A stretch of DNA of 64,000 bases from Paracoccaceae bacterium (GTDB lineage Bacteria > Pseudomonadota > Alphaproteobacteria > Rhodobacterales > Rhodobacteraceae), in assembly GCA_020622085.1 (NCBI GenBank), contig JAHRYM010000001.1:1963620-2027619 (forward strand), written 5' to 3'. Under the pieces are notes generated by a model. The model worked only from the letters and a program-made list of their open reading frames with translations. It did not search any database and was not told where the DNA came from. Within the stretch, counting starts at the first letter, position 1, and every line of letters starts with the position of its first letter. Of this stretch, positions 54,793-63,698 are shown piece after piece. Both the position numbers and the translations under genes were made by a program.

Positions 54793-56307
54793 ATGGACCT
54801 GTCGATCACCGACCCGTCGCCGCTTCCGCCGCCGCCCGCCGAGTTCAACCTGGCGGCGCATGTGCTGGGTCGTGGAAGCCAGACCCCTGACAAAAGCGCC
54901 CTGCAGATCCTGCGCCTTTCCGGCACCGAACGCTGGAGCTACGGGCGCCTTGAGGCCGCTGTGCGCGGCGTCTCCACGGGGCTTTTGTCGCAGGGCCTTC
55001 AACCCGGCGACCGGGTGATGATGCGGCTTGGAAATACCGTAGAATTCCCGCTGGCCTTCCTTGGCGCCATCGCCGCCGGGATCGTCCCCGTGCCGACCTC
55101 GGCGCTTCTGACGGTGCCCGAGGTCACGAAGCTTGCCCGGATGATCGCCCCCAAGGCGGTGATCGCGGCTGAAGGCGTCACGCTGCCCGAAGGCGATCTT
55201 CCGCTGATCGACGCGGGCCGCTTCCGCGCCTGGGAAGATCTGCCGCCCGCGCCTTTCCAGATGGGCGCGGCTGACAGGCTCGCCTATGTCGTCACCACCT
55301 CGGGCACCTCGGGCCTGCCGCGCGCGGTCGGCCACGCGCATCGCGCGATCCTTGGCCGGGCGCTGATGCACGAAGGCTGGTACGGGATCACGGCGGAAGA
55401 CCGGCTGCTGCACGCGGGCGCCTTCAACTGGACATATACGCTCGGGACCGGCCTCATGGACCCCTGGACGGTCGGCGCAACCGCCCTGATCCCCGCGGCC
55501 GGCATCCCGCCCGCACAACTGCCGCTGCTGCTCAAACGCTTCGATGCCACGATCTTCGCCGCCGCTCCAGGCGTCTACCGCCAGATGCTGCGCGACGGAA
55601 AACCCCTGGCGCTGCCGCGCCTGCGCCACGGGCTTTCGGCCGGCGAACGCCTGATGCCATCGGTCCGCACCGCATGGACAGCCGCGACCGGCACCGCGAT
55701 CTACGAAGCCCTTGGCATGTCGGAATGTTCGACCTTCATTTCCGGCTCACCCGCCCGCCCGGCACCCGACGGCACGACCGGCTATCCCCAACCCGGTCGC
55801 CGGATCGCGGTGCTGGAAGATGAACTGCCGGTGCCGCGCGGCCAGATGGGCGAACTGGCCATCCACCGCAGCGACCCGGGCCTGATGCTCGGCTACCTCG
55901 GCGCCGATGGCCGGCCCCACCTGCCGCTGACGGGCGACTGGTTCCTGACGGGCGATACCGTCGAGATGCAGGCCGACGGCGCCATCCGCTACCTCGGGCG
56001 CCGCGACGACATGCTGAACGCCGGCGGCTTCCGCGTCGCCCCGGCTGAAATCGAGGCGGCTCTGGCCACCTGCCCCGGCGCGGGCGAAGTCGCGGCGGTG
56101 GAGTTGCGCATCCGGGAAGACGCGACCATCATCGCGGTCTTCCATACCGGCCCGGCGAGCGAGGCCGCGCTGGCCGCCCATGCCGAAACCTGCCTTGCGC
56201 GCTACAAGCAACCCCGCCTTTATCGCCATGTCGCCGCCCTGCCCCATACGGCCAACGGCAAGCTCAATCGCCGCGCGCTCCGCGCGGAATGGGAGGAAAA
56301 GCTGTGA
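54793..56307 (+). CDS. AMP-binding acyl-CoA synthetase
   Basis: 504-aa adenylate-forming enzyme. P-loop YVVTTSGTSGLPRAVGHAH, then YEALGMSECS (substrate/AMP-binding), GDWFLTGDTVEMQADGAIRYLGRRDDMLNAGGFRV (hinge) and the C-terminal catalytic Lys in ANGKLNRRAL. It activates a carboxylic acid to the acyl-CoA through an acyl-AMP; the chain type is not apparent (medium or aryl acids possible). AAGGGG is six bases before ATG 54793; an in-frame ATG at 54769 is less favoured. Its stop overlaps the GTG of the DsbA-like gene. Confidence 0.9.
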   Translation: MDLSITDPSPLPPPPAEFNLAAHVLGRGSQTPDKSALQILRLSGTERWSYGRLEAAVRGVSTGLLSQGLQPGDRVMMRLGNTVEFPLAFLGAIAAGIVPVPTSALLTVPEVTKLARMIAPKAVIAAEGVTLPEGDLPLIDAGRFRAWEDLPPAPFQMGAADRLAYVVTTSGTSGLPRAVGHAHRAILGRALMHEGWYGITAEDRLLHAGAFNWTYTLGTGLMDPWTVGATALIPAAGIPPAQLPLLLKRFDATIFAAAPGVYRQMLRDGKPLALPRLRHGLSAGERLMPSVRTAWTAATGTAIYEALGMSECSTFISGSPARPAPDGTTGYPQPGRRIAVLEDELPVPRGQMGELAIHRSDPGLMLGYLGADGRPHLPLTGDWFLTGDTVEMQADGAIRYLGRRDDMLNAGGFRVAPAEIEAALATCPGAGEVAAVELRIREDATIIAVFHTGPASEAALAAHAETCLARYKQPRLYRHVAALPHTANGKLNRRALRAEWEEKL

Positions 56308-56936
56308 TCAAGCTCGACATCATCTCGGATGTGGCCTGCCCCTGGTGCTACATCGGCAAGGCCTATCTCGACCGGGCGCTGGAACAGCACCCGGACCACC
56401 CCTTCACCGTCGAATGGCACCCTTATCAGCTTGATCCCGAGATCCCGGCCGAAGGCATCGACCGCACCGCCTACATGGAGGCCAAGTTCGGCACCCGCGA
56501 GAGGATCATCGAGGTCCACAAGCCGATCCTCGAACACGCCGCCCGCGCCGGGATCGAATTCGACCTTCCCGCCATCAAACGCGCGGTCAATACGCTTGAC
56601 GCCCACCGGCTGATCCATTGGGCGGGGCTTGAGGGACGCCAGACGCCGATGGTCTCTGCCCTGTTCCGCGCCTATTGGCGGGAAGGCAAGGACATCAGCA
56701 ACCGGTCTGTGCTGACCGCGCTTGCCGGATCGCTGGGCATGGACAAGGCGGTGACCGCCCGGCTTCTCGACAGCGATGCCGACATCGCCGACATCCGCGC
56801 CCGCATCGCCCACAGCCAGCGCCGGGGTGTCAATTCGGTGCCGACCTTCATCCTCGCCAACACCCACGCCCTGCAAGGCGCGCAGCCGCCCGAGACCTGG
56901 GCGCAGGTGATCAACGATCTGCGAAAAGAGGGCTGA
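56304..56936 (+). CDS. DsbA-family (FrnE-like) oxidoreductase
   Basis: 210-aa thioredoxin-fold protein lacking a signal peptide, so cytoplasmic. The active site is CPWC at 12-15 (DIISDVACPWCYIGKAYLD), with WHPYQLDPEIPAEG, LDAHRLIHWA and the cis-Pro loop GVNSVPTFILAN. Resembles FrnE / 2-hydroxychromene-2-carboxylate isomerase-like DsbA proteins. The start is GTG 56304, seven bases after GGAGG, overlapping the previous stop (GTGA), so it is coupled to the acyl-CoA synthetase. Function in that pair is not known. Confidence 0.92.
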   Translation: MIKLDIISDVACPWCYIGKAYLDRALEQHPDHPFTVEWHPYQLDPEIPAEGIDRTAYMEAKFGTRERIIEVHKPILEHAARAGIEFDLPAIKRAVNTLDAHRLIHWAGLEGRQTPMVSALFRAYWREGKDISNRSVLTALAGSLGMDKAVTARLLDSDADIADIRARIAHSQRRGVNSVPTFILANTHALQGAQPPETWAQVINDLRKEG

Positions 56937-56951
56937 GCCTTCTCTTTTGGA

Positions 56952-57011
56952 AAAATACTCCCGCCGGAGGCTCCCGGTGGTGCCGCGGGGAGCCTCCGGC
57001 GGGAGTATTTT
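56952..57011 (+). terminator. Very long perfect inverted repeat after the DsbA-like gene
   Basis: Two 24-bp arms (56952-56975 and 56988-57011) are exact inverse complements around a 12-nt loop; the outer ends are AAAATACTC and GAGTATTTT. It behaves as a strong terminator and, by its perfect arms, may also be a dispersed intergenic element. From 57012 to the MFS start I see nothing else. Confidence 0.8.
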
Positions 57012-57169
57012 CACAAAGAAGAAACATGGACGTTCCAAACCTCCCCGATAAGCGCCGGTGTGCGGTGGTTCTATGCCGCGCAACCCCTTCACCTTTGCCT
57101 GGAACTCCGGCTTTCCCGTCCGGCTTGATCCCGGCATGACCCATCCGCCCAAGATCCGCAGGAGCCCCG

Positions 57170-58366
57170 ATGCCGCGTCGCCTTCCCCTTCCCGAATTCA
57201 CCGCGATGCTGGCGATGCTTTACGCGACCGTCGCCTTTTCCATCGACGCGATGTTGCCGGGCCTGCCGATGATCGCGGCCGAGTTGACGCCGGATGCGGT
57301 GAACCGGGCGCAGTTGATCATCACCTCCTTCGTGCTGGGCATGGGGTTGGGCAGCGGTTTTGCCGGGCCGATCTCGGATGCGGTCGGCCGGCGCGTCACG
57401 ATCCTTGGCGGCGCAGGGCTTTATGTGATCGGCACCTTGCTGGCCTATGTCGCGCCGTCGCTTGAACTGCTGCTGGCGGCGCGGGTGTTGCAGGGTCTTG
57501 GGGCCGCGGCGCCGCGGATTGTCGGTCTGGCGGTGATCCGGGATCTCTATCAGGGGCGCGAGATGGCGCGGGTGTCGTCCTTCGTGATGCTCGTCTTCAT
57601 GGTGGTTCCGGCCATCGCGCCTTCGATCGGCCAGGTGATCATCTGGGCGGCGGGCTGGCGGTCGATCTTTCTGGCCTATGTGCTGTTCGCCTGCGTGGCC
57701 ACGGGGTGGCTGATGCTGCGTCAGGATGAGACGCTGCCACTTGCGGCGCGCCGGCCGCTCTCGCTGCCCGTCCTGCTTCGCGGCGCGAAAGAGGTGTTGG
57801 GGGACCGGACGGTGATGATCTGCACCGCCGCCCTGACGGTAGGGTTCGGGCAGATGATGGCGCTTTTGTCCTCGATCCAGCAGATCTACGAGGAAACCTA
57901 TCACCAGGGCACGCATTTCCCGAAGTGGTTCGCGCTGTCGGCAATCATCGCGGCCAGCGCGTCCTTCGTGAACGCGCGGCTGGTGATGCGGCTGGGGATG
58001 CACCGGCTGGCGCGCGGCGCCTTTGCGGTTATGGCGCTGTTCTCGACGCTTGTCGCGCTGGTGCTGGCGTCGAACCTGCTGCACGGTGGCACGGCCTTCG
58101 CGGCGTTCTACCTTTGGGCGACGTCGGTCTTCTTCATGGCCGGGCTGGTCTTTGGCAACCTCAATGCCATCGCCATGCAGAAGATGGGTCATATCGCCGG
58201 GATGACAGCCTCGGTCATGTCGGCGGTCTCGACCGTTCTGGGGGCATCCATCGCGGTCCCGGTGGGGCTTGCGTTCAACGGAACGCCTCTGCCTGCGATC
58301 ACCGGGGCGGTGATCTGTTCGTCGCTCGGCTGGATCGCGATGGGGCTTTTGCGCGAGGAAGGATAG
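57170..58366 (+). CDS. MFS drug-resistance transporter, Bcr/CflA type
   Basis: 398 aa with about 12 hydrophobic segments and no signal peptide. TVAFSIDAMLPGLPMIAAEL in the first span and the motif ISDAVGRRVTILGGAGLYVIG between spans 2 and 3 are typical of the Bcr/CflA 12-TMS drug:H+ antiporter family; VLQGLGAAAPRIVGLAVIRDLY is the motif-C region. It would export a toxic compound out of the cell. AGGAG is five bases before ATG 57170. It is convergent with mfd (10-bp gap), so both ends are close. Confidence 0.92.
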   Translation: MPRRLPLPEFTAMLAMLYATVAFSIDAMLPGLPMIAAELTPDAVNRAQLIITSFVLGMGLGSGFAGPISDAVGRRVTILGGAGLYVIGTLLAYVAPSLELLLAARVLQGLGAAAPRIVGLAVIRDLYQGREMARVSSFVMLVFMVVPAIAPSIGQVIIWAAGWRSIFLAYVLFACVATGWLMLRQDETLPLAARRPLSLPVLLRGAKEVLGDRTVMICTAALTVGFGQMMALLSSIQQIYEETYHQGTHFPKWFALSAIIAASASFVNARLVMRLGMHRLARGAFAVMALFSTLVALVLASNLLHGGTAFAAFYLWATSVFFMAGLVFGNLNAIAMQKMGHIAGMTASVMSAVSTVLGASIAVPVGLAFNGTPLPAITGAVICSSLGWIAMGLLREEG

Positions 58367-58375
58367 CGGGCGCGG

Positions 58376-61300
58376 TCAGCGCCCGGTTTTCTTCGTCACC
58401 AGCGTTCCGGCCTTTTCCGCCAGATCGCGGGCGATGGCGAAAGCGCCCTTGATCTTGTCGGCCTCTTTCGCCCAATCGCGCGTCAGCATCAGCTTGTTGT
58501 CCTTGATCCGCGCCTTGCCGCCTTCGGCGGCGACGAATTCCACCAGGCCTGCGGGATTGGGGAACTTGTCGTTGTGGAACTGCACCGTGGCGCCTTTCGG
58601 CCCGGCATCCAGCCGCCCGATCTGGGCGCGGCGGCACATGCCCTTGATGCGGATCACCAGCAAAAGCGTGTTGACCTCTCGCGGGAGCGGGCCGAACCGG
58701 TCGATGAGTTCCGCCGCGAAGCCTTCCAGTTCGACCTTGGTCTGCAGGCCCGACAGGCGGCGATAAAGGCCCAGACGCACATCCAGATCAGGAACGTAGT
58801 CTTCCGGGATAAGCACCGGCACGCCAAGGTTGATCTGCGGCGCCCACTGGCCGTCATCCTCGGGGCTTTGCAATTCGCCCGAGCGCAGCTTGGCGATCGT
58901 GTCTTCCAGCATCGCCTGGTAAAGTTCATAGCCCACTTCGTTGATATGGCCCGACTGTTCTTCGCCCAGAAGGTTGCCGGCGCCGCGCAGGTCCAGATCC
59001 TGGCTGGCAAGCGAGAAGCCCGCGCCAAGGCTGTCGAGGCTGGCCAGAAGCCTCAGCCGCTTGATGGCCTGCGGCGTCAGCGGCGCGCGGGGCTTCGTCG
59101 TCAGATAGCAATAGGCCCGCGCCTTCGACCGACCCACGCGGCCGCGGATCTGGTAAAGCTGGCTCAGACCGAACATGTCGGCGCGATGGACGATCATGGT
59201 GTTGGCGGTCGGAATGTCGAGGCCGGATTCGACGATGGTCGTCGCCAGCAGCACGTCATACTTGCCGTCGTAAAAGGCGTTCATCCGGTCGTCCAGATCG
59301 CCCGCCGCAAGCTGGCCATGCGCGATGACGTAGCTCACCTCGGGGACGTGGGTCTTCAGGAAATCCTCGATCTCGGGCAGGTCGGTGATGCGGGGCACCA
59401 CATAGAAGGATTGCCCACCGCGGTAATGTTCGCGCAAGAGCGCCTCGCGCAGGGTGACCACGTCGAATTCGCTGACATAGGTGCGGATCGCCAGCCGGTC
59501 GACGGGGGGCGTGCCGATGATCGACAGGTCGCGCACCCCGGTCAGCGACAGTTGCAACGTGCGCGGGATCGGCGTCGCGGTCAGCGTGAGCACATGGATT
59601 TCCGACCGCATCTCCTTCAGCCGTTCCTTGTGGGTCACGCCGAAGTGCTGTTCCTCGTCGATGACCATCAGGCCAAGATTGCGGAAGCGCACCGCTTTCG
59701 CCAGCACCGCATGGGTGCCGATGACGATGTCAACGGTCCCTTCGGCCAGCCCCTCGCGGGTTTTCGCGGCCTCTTTCGCGGTGACGAAGCGTGACAGCGG
59801 GCGCACGGTGATCGCGGTGCCGCGGAAGCGTTCCGCGAAGGTGCGGTAGTGCTGGCGTGCCAGAAGCGTGGTCGGCGCGATGACGGCGACCTGCACGCCC
59901 GATTGCGCCGCGACGAAGGCCGCGCGCATGGCGACTTCGGTCTTGCCAAAGCCCACGTCGCCGACAATCAGCCGGTCCATCGGGCTTCCGGCTTCCAGAT
60001 CGGCCAGCACGTCGCCGATGGCGGAAAGCTGATCGTCGGTTTCCTGATAGGGGAAGCGGGCCGAGAAATCTTCCCATTCGTGGTGCGGCGCTTCCAGGAT
60101 CGGGGCGCGGCGCAGGTGGCGTTCGGCGGCGACCCGCATGAGACGTTCCGCGATCTGGCGGATCCGTTCCTTGAGCTTGGCCTTCTTGGCCTGCCATGCC
60201 CCGCCGCCAAGCTTGTCGAGCAAGCCTTCCTCATGGCCGTAGCGGCTCAGGAGTTCGATGTTCTCGACCGGCAGGTAAAGCCGATCGCCGCCCGCATATT
60301 CCAAGAGCACGCATTCATGCGGCGCGCCAAGTGCTGTGACGGTTTCCAGCCCCTTGTAGCGGCCGACGCCGTGATCGACATGGACGACCAGATCGCCCGG
60401 CGACAGGCTTTGCGCCTCGGTCAGGAAGTTGTCGGCGCGGCGGCGCTTCTTCGCGCCCCGGATCAGCCGGTCGCCCAGCACGTCCTGTTCCGAGATGACA
60501 GTCAACCCTTCGGCCTCGAACCCGTGTTCCAGCGCCCAGACCATCAGGAACAGCCCGCCCCGGCCCTCGCCCACCTCGCGGATGTCGCGGACGGGCCTGG
60601 CATCGCGAAGGGTTTCGTCCTCAAGCAGCCCCTTCAGGCGTTCGCGCGCGCCGTCGGAATAGGAGGCAACGATCACCTGGGCATCGCTCCGGCGGGCGCG
60701 GATGTGGTCGGCCAGCGCACCGAAGAGGCTCACGTTTTCCAGCGCCCGTTCGGGCGAGAAGTTGCGCCCGATCCGGCCGCCCGCATCCAGCACGTTCAGG
60801 CCGGTGGGCTGCGGCAGCGCCGCCAGCTGGATCACCCGGTGATCAACGACGGCAGCGGACCATCCCGCATCATCCAGATACAATAACCCCGGCGGACAGG
60901 GTTTGTAGACGGTGTCGCCACGATCCTTGCGGGCCATCGCCTCTTTGCGGGCGTCATACTGATCCTCGATCGCCTCCCAGCGCGACAGGCGCGCGGGCGT
61001 GGTCTGGTCATCAAGCATGACCGAAGCCCCGGGCAGGTAGTCGAAGATCGTTTCCAGCCGGTCATGGAAGAACGGCAGCCAATGTTCCATCCCCGCATGT
61101 TTGCGCCCGGCGCTCACCGCCTCGTAGAGCGGGTCATCGGTTCCGGCGGCGCCGAATTCGATGCGGTAGTTCTGGCGGAACCGGGTGATCGCCGCTTCAT
61201 CCAGCACGATTTCGGACACCGGGGCCAGTTCGACCACGGTCAGCTTTTCGGTCGTGCGCTGGGTGGCGGCATCGAAGCGGCGGGCGCCGTCCAGCACGTC

Positions 61301-61828
61301 ACCGAAGAAATCCAGCCGCACCGGTCCGCCCGCGCCGGGCGGGAAGATGTCGATGATCCCGCCCCGCACGGCATAGTCGCCGGGTTCGGTCACGGTCGGG
61401 CTGGGCGAAAAGCCCATGCGGACCAGATAGGCGCGCAAGCCCGCCTCATCGACGCGCGATCCGACCTTGGCGGTGAAGCTTGAGGCCCGCACGACATCGC
61501 GGGCCGGGATCCGCTGGCTGACGGCGTTGAGGGTGGTCAGCAGGATGAACGTCCCCGGCACGCCCTGTGCAAGGCCCGCCAGCGTCGCCATCCGTGCGGC
61601 GCTGACATCGGGGTTGGGCGAGACGCGGTCATAGGGCAGGCAGTCCCAGGCCGGGAAGGTCAGCACCACCGCATCGGGCGCAAAGAAGGCCAGCGCGGCG
61701 CGCATCGCTTCCATCCGCTTGTCGTCGCGGGCGACGTGGATGACGGGTTTGCCCCGTGCCAGTTCACGCGCCAGAAGCCGGGCGTCAAAGCCCTCGGGGG
61801 CGCCGGAAAGGGTGATGGGCGCGGCCAT
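58376..61828 (-). CDS. mfd: Transcription-repair coupling factor Mfd
   Basis: 1150-aa DNA translocase that removes stalled RNA polymerase and recruits UvrA. The N-terminal UvrB-like region (TLNAVSQRIPARDVVRA, GDYAVRGGIIDIFPPGAGGPVRLDFFGD), the RNAP-interaction CarD-like domain (VHVDHGVGRYKGLETV) and the RecG-like motor are in order: Walker A GDVGFGKTEVAMRA, DEEQ box VIDEEQHFGV, TATPIPRTLQLSLTG, and IVESGLDIPTANTMIVHRAD, QIRGRVGRS. C-terminal TRCF domain present. Full length. Starts three bases after a small membrane-protein gene stop, so the two share a transcript. Confidence 0.98.
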   Translation of the reverse strand: MAAPITLSGAPEGFDARLLARELARGKPVIHVARDDKRMEAMRAALAFFAPDAVVLTFPAWDCLPYDRVSPNPDVSAARMATLAGLAQGVPGTFILLTTLNAVSQRIPARDVVRASSFTAKVGSRVDEAGLRAYLVRMGFSPSPTVTEPGDYAVRGGIIDIFPPGAGGPVRLDFFGDVLDGARRFDAATQRTTEKLTVVELAPVSEIVLDEAAITRFRQNYRIEFGAAGTDDPLYEAVSAGRKHAGMEHWLPFFHDRLETIFDYLPGASVMLDDQTTPARLSRWEAIEDQYDARKEAMARKDRGDTVYKPCPPGLLYLDDAGWSAAVVDHRVIQLAALPQPTGLNVLDAGGRIGRNFSPERALENVSLFGALADHIRARRSDAQVIVASYSDGARERLKGLLEDETLRDARPVRDIREVGEGRGGLFLMVWALEHGFEAEGLTVISEQDVLGDRLIRGAKKRRRADNFLTEAQSLSPGDLVVHVDHGVGRYKGLETVTALGAPHECVLLEYAGGDRLYLPVENIELLSRYGHEEGLLDKLGGGAWQAKKAKLKERIRQIAERLMRVAAERHLRRAPILEAPHHEWEDFSARFPYQETDDQLSAIGDVLADLEAGSPMDRLIVGDVGFGKTEVAMRAAFVAAQSGVQVAVIAPTTLLARQHYRTFAERFRGTAITVRPLSRFVTAKEAAKTREGLAEGTVDIVIGTHAVLAKAVRFRNLGLMVIDEEQHFGVTHKERLKEMRSEIHVLTLTATPIPRTLQLSLTGVRDLSIIGTPPVDRLAIRTYVSEFDVVTLREALLREHYRGGQSFYVVPRITDLPEIEDFLKTHVPEVSYVIAHGQLAAGDLDDRMNAFYDGKYDVLLATTIVESGLDIPTANTMIVHRADMFGLSQLYQIRGRVGRSKARAYCYLTTKPRAPLTPQAIKRLRLLASLDSLGAGFSLASQDLDLRGAGNLLGEEQSGHINEVGYELYQAMLEDTIAKLRSGELQSPEDDGQWAPQINLGVPVLIPEDYVPDLDVRLGLYRRLSGLQTKVELEGFAAELIDRFGPLPREVNTLLLVIRIKGMCRRAQIGRLDAGPKGATVQFHNDKFPNPAGLVEFVAAEGGKARIKDNKLMLTRDWAKEADKIKGAFAIARDLAEKAGTLVTKKTGR

Positions 61829-61831
61829 GTC

Positions 61832-62356
61832 TCAGCCCAGCGGATTGATGTTGAAGTTCTTCGCCATGCCCCAGAAGGCGGTGGCGAAGATCGAGATCAT
61901 GCCGACGATCTGCACATGGGTCCGGTGCCGCGCCAGGTGCTGTTGCAACGCCTCGCCACTTTCCGCGCGGTTGTCGATCAGCCAGGCGGTGCGCAGGCTC
62001 ATCACGCCGACCAGGGTCAGCGGAAACAGCAGCAGGATCACGGCCTGTGCGAATTCCACCCGATACCAGAAGCCAAGCACAGCCAGCGCGGTCAGCACGA
62101 AGAAGGCAATGAGCACCAGGATCGGCCCCGCCACGTTCAGGATATAGAGAAGCCGCCCGACATAGATCCGCGCAAGGTCGTCCAGATCCACCGCCGCCTG
62201 CCCGCCCTGCCTGCGGGCACGCAGCACCATGTCGAAGGGCAGGCCCAGCACCCAGTGCGAGGCCTGGCTCCAGGTGACGGCAAGCGCAATCCAGTACCAC
62301 AGGTTCGAGAATGACCGCATGTCGATCACTTCGAACAAGATCCGGGTCCAGTCCAA
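61832..62356 (-). CDS. Small polytopic membrane protein upstream of mfd
   Basis: 174 aa with about four hydrophobic segments (WYWIALAVTWSQASHW, GRLLYILNVAGPILVLIAFFVLTALAVLGFW, AQAVILLLFPLTLVGVMS, IVGMISIFATAFWGMA). Begins LDWTRILFEVIDMRSFSNLWYWI. The start is TTG 62356 with GGAG seven bases before; the internal ATG at 62314 is the alternative. From memory, Rhodobacterales genomes annotate proteins beginning this way as 'component of SufBCD complex'; I have no evidence here for that role. Its stop is three bases from the mfd start. Divergent from hemB. Confidence 0.75.
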   Translation of the reverse strand: MDWTRILFEVIDMRSFSNLWYWIALAVTWSQASHWVLGLPFDMVLRARRQGGQAAVDLDDLARIYVGRLLYILNVAGPILVLIAFFVLTALAVLGFWYRVEFAQAVILLLFPLTLVGVMSLRTAWLIDNRAESGEALQQHLARHRTHVQIVGMISIFATAFWGMAKNFNINPLG

Positions 62357-62506
62357 CAGGCGTCTCCATTCATCCGGCACGCCGTCACGGGGTCTACCCT
62401 CGGCACGCGGTTCCGTGTAACGGGTAGCGAAGACCCCGCCAAGTGCCAAGCCACCTATTGGCCGCCCAGATCGTCCGCCGCCAGAGCAACAGCCAGAGCC
62501 AGAGTC

Positions 62507-63502
62507 ATGCCCCATCTTCCCGCCGCCTTCCCCGCCACCCGTTTCCGCCGCCTTCGCCGCACGGGCGCGCTGCGTGACCTGGTGCAGGAGGTGCGGCTTT
62601 CGCCGGCCGACCTGATCTGGCCGATCTTCGTGACCGACGTGCCCGGCGCCGACGCGCCGGTGGCCTCGATGCCGGGCGTCTCGCGCCTGACGGTCGATGG
62701 CGCGGTGCGCGCGGCCGAACAGGCGGCATCCCTGGGGATCCCGGCGATCTGCCTCTTTCCCTATACCGATCCGTCGCTGAAGACCGAAACCTGCCAAGAG
62801 GCCTGGAACCCGGAAAACCTGTCGAACCGGGCCACCCGGGCGATCAAGGCCGCAGTGCCCGGGATCGCCGTGATGACGGATGTGGCGCTTGATCCCTACA
62901 ACGCGCTTGGCCACGATGGACTGGTGCGCGATGGCGTGGTGCTGAACGATGAAAGCGTCGAGGCGCTGGTCCGCATGGCGCTGGCGCAGGCCGAAGCGGG
63001 GGCCGATATCCTTGGCCCTTCGGACATGATGGATGGCCGGATCGGCGCGATGCGCTCGGCGCTTGAAGCGGCAGGGCACCGGGATGTGGCGATCCTGTCC
63101 TATGCGGCGAAATACGCCAGCGCCTTCTATGGCCCGTTCCGAGATGCCGTGGGGGCAAGCGGTGCGCTGAAGGGCGACAAGAAGACCTACCAGATGAACC
63201 CCGGCAACCGCGACGAGGCGTTGCGGCTGGTGGCGCGCGATCTGGACGAGGGCGCCGACATGGTGATGATCAAGCCCGGCATGCCCTATCTGGACATCTG
63301 CGCCCGTGTGAAGGACGCTTTCGGCGTGCCGACCTTCGCCTATCAGGTCTCGGGCGAATACGCGATGCTGAAGGGCGCGATGCTGAACGGCTGGCTGAAG
63401 GACGAGGTGATCCTTGAAAGCCTGCTGGCCTTCCGCCGCGCCGGCTGCGACGGGATCCTGACCTATTTCGCCCCGGATGCCGCGCGGCTCCTGCGGGGCT
63501 GA
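62507..63502 (+). CDS. hemB: Delta-aminolevulinic acid dehydratase (porphobilinogen synthase)
   Basis: 331-aa enzyme that condenses two 5-aminolevulinates to porphobilinogen, for haem, chlorophyll and cobalamin. Schiff-base lysines Lys202 (SYAAKYAS) and Lys256 (VMIKPGMPYL) are present, as are MDGRIGAMR and the allosteric region. At the zinc site, residues 125-138 read DVALDPYNALGHDG, so the three Cys ligands are absent, as in plant and Rhodobacter enzymes that do not use zinc there (R. capsulatus PBGS is reported as metal-independent). Divergent from the mfd pair. A run of ten Cs follows its stop at 63503-63512. Confidence 0.98.
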   Translation: MPHLPAAFPATRFRRLRRTGALRDLVQEVRLSPADLIWPIFVTDVPGADAPVASMPGVSRLTVDGAVRAAEQAASLGIPAICLFPYTDPSLKTETCQEAWNPENLSNRATRAIKAAVPGIAVMTDVALDPYNALGHDGLVRDGVVLNDESVEALVRMALAQAEAGADILGPSDMMDGRIGAMRSALEAAGHRDVAILSYAAKYASAFYGPFRDAVGASGALKGDKKTYQMNPGNRDEALRLVARDLDEGADMVMIKPGMPYLDICARVKDAFGVPTFAYQVSGEYAMLKGAMLNGWLKDEVILESLLAFRRAGCDGILTYFAPDAARLLRG

Positions 63503-63698
63503 CCCCCCCCCCGGGCGGCTCTTTGCCAGTGACCCCCTCTGGCCTCGACCGAGCCGACAGAAACGGGTGACAGGGGCCACTTTTGCCCCTAGTCTGGCGC
63601 ACAACCGGGCGGAAGCGCCGGATTTGAGGCAGTCGGATTACGTGTCGCCGCCCGAGCCCCTGAACGGGTCAGGCAAGCAAGCGCAAGCGGAGCAGAAG
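63503..63698. other. Intergenic gap after hemB
   Basis: A 10-base C homopolymer directly after the hemB stop (63503-63512), then GC-rich DNA with no clear hairpin-plus-T terminator and no gene. A promoter for the next gene should be in its distal half, but I cannot assign -35/-10 boxes. Confidence 0.5.

Noticed and set aside
52567-55629. 1020-codon minus-strand open frame
   Set aside because: Antisense to transketolase and the acyl-CoA synthetase, with only shadow composition.
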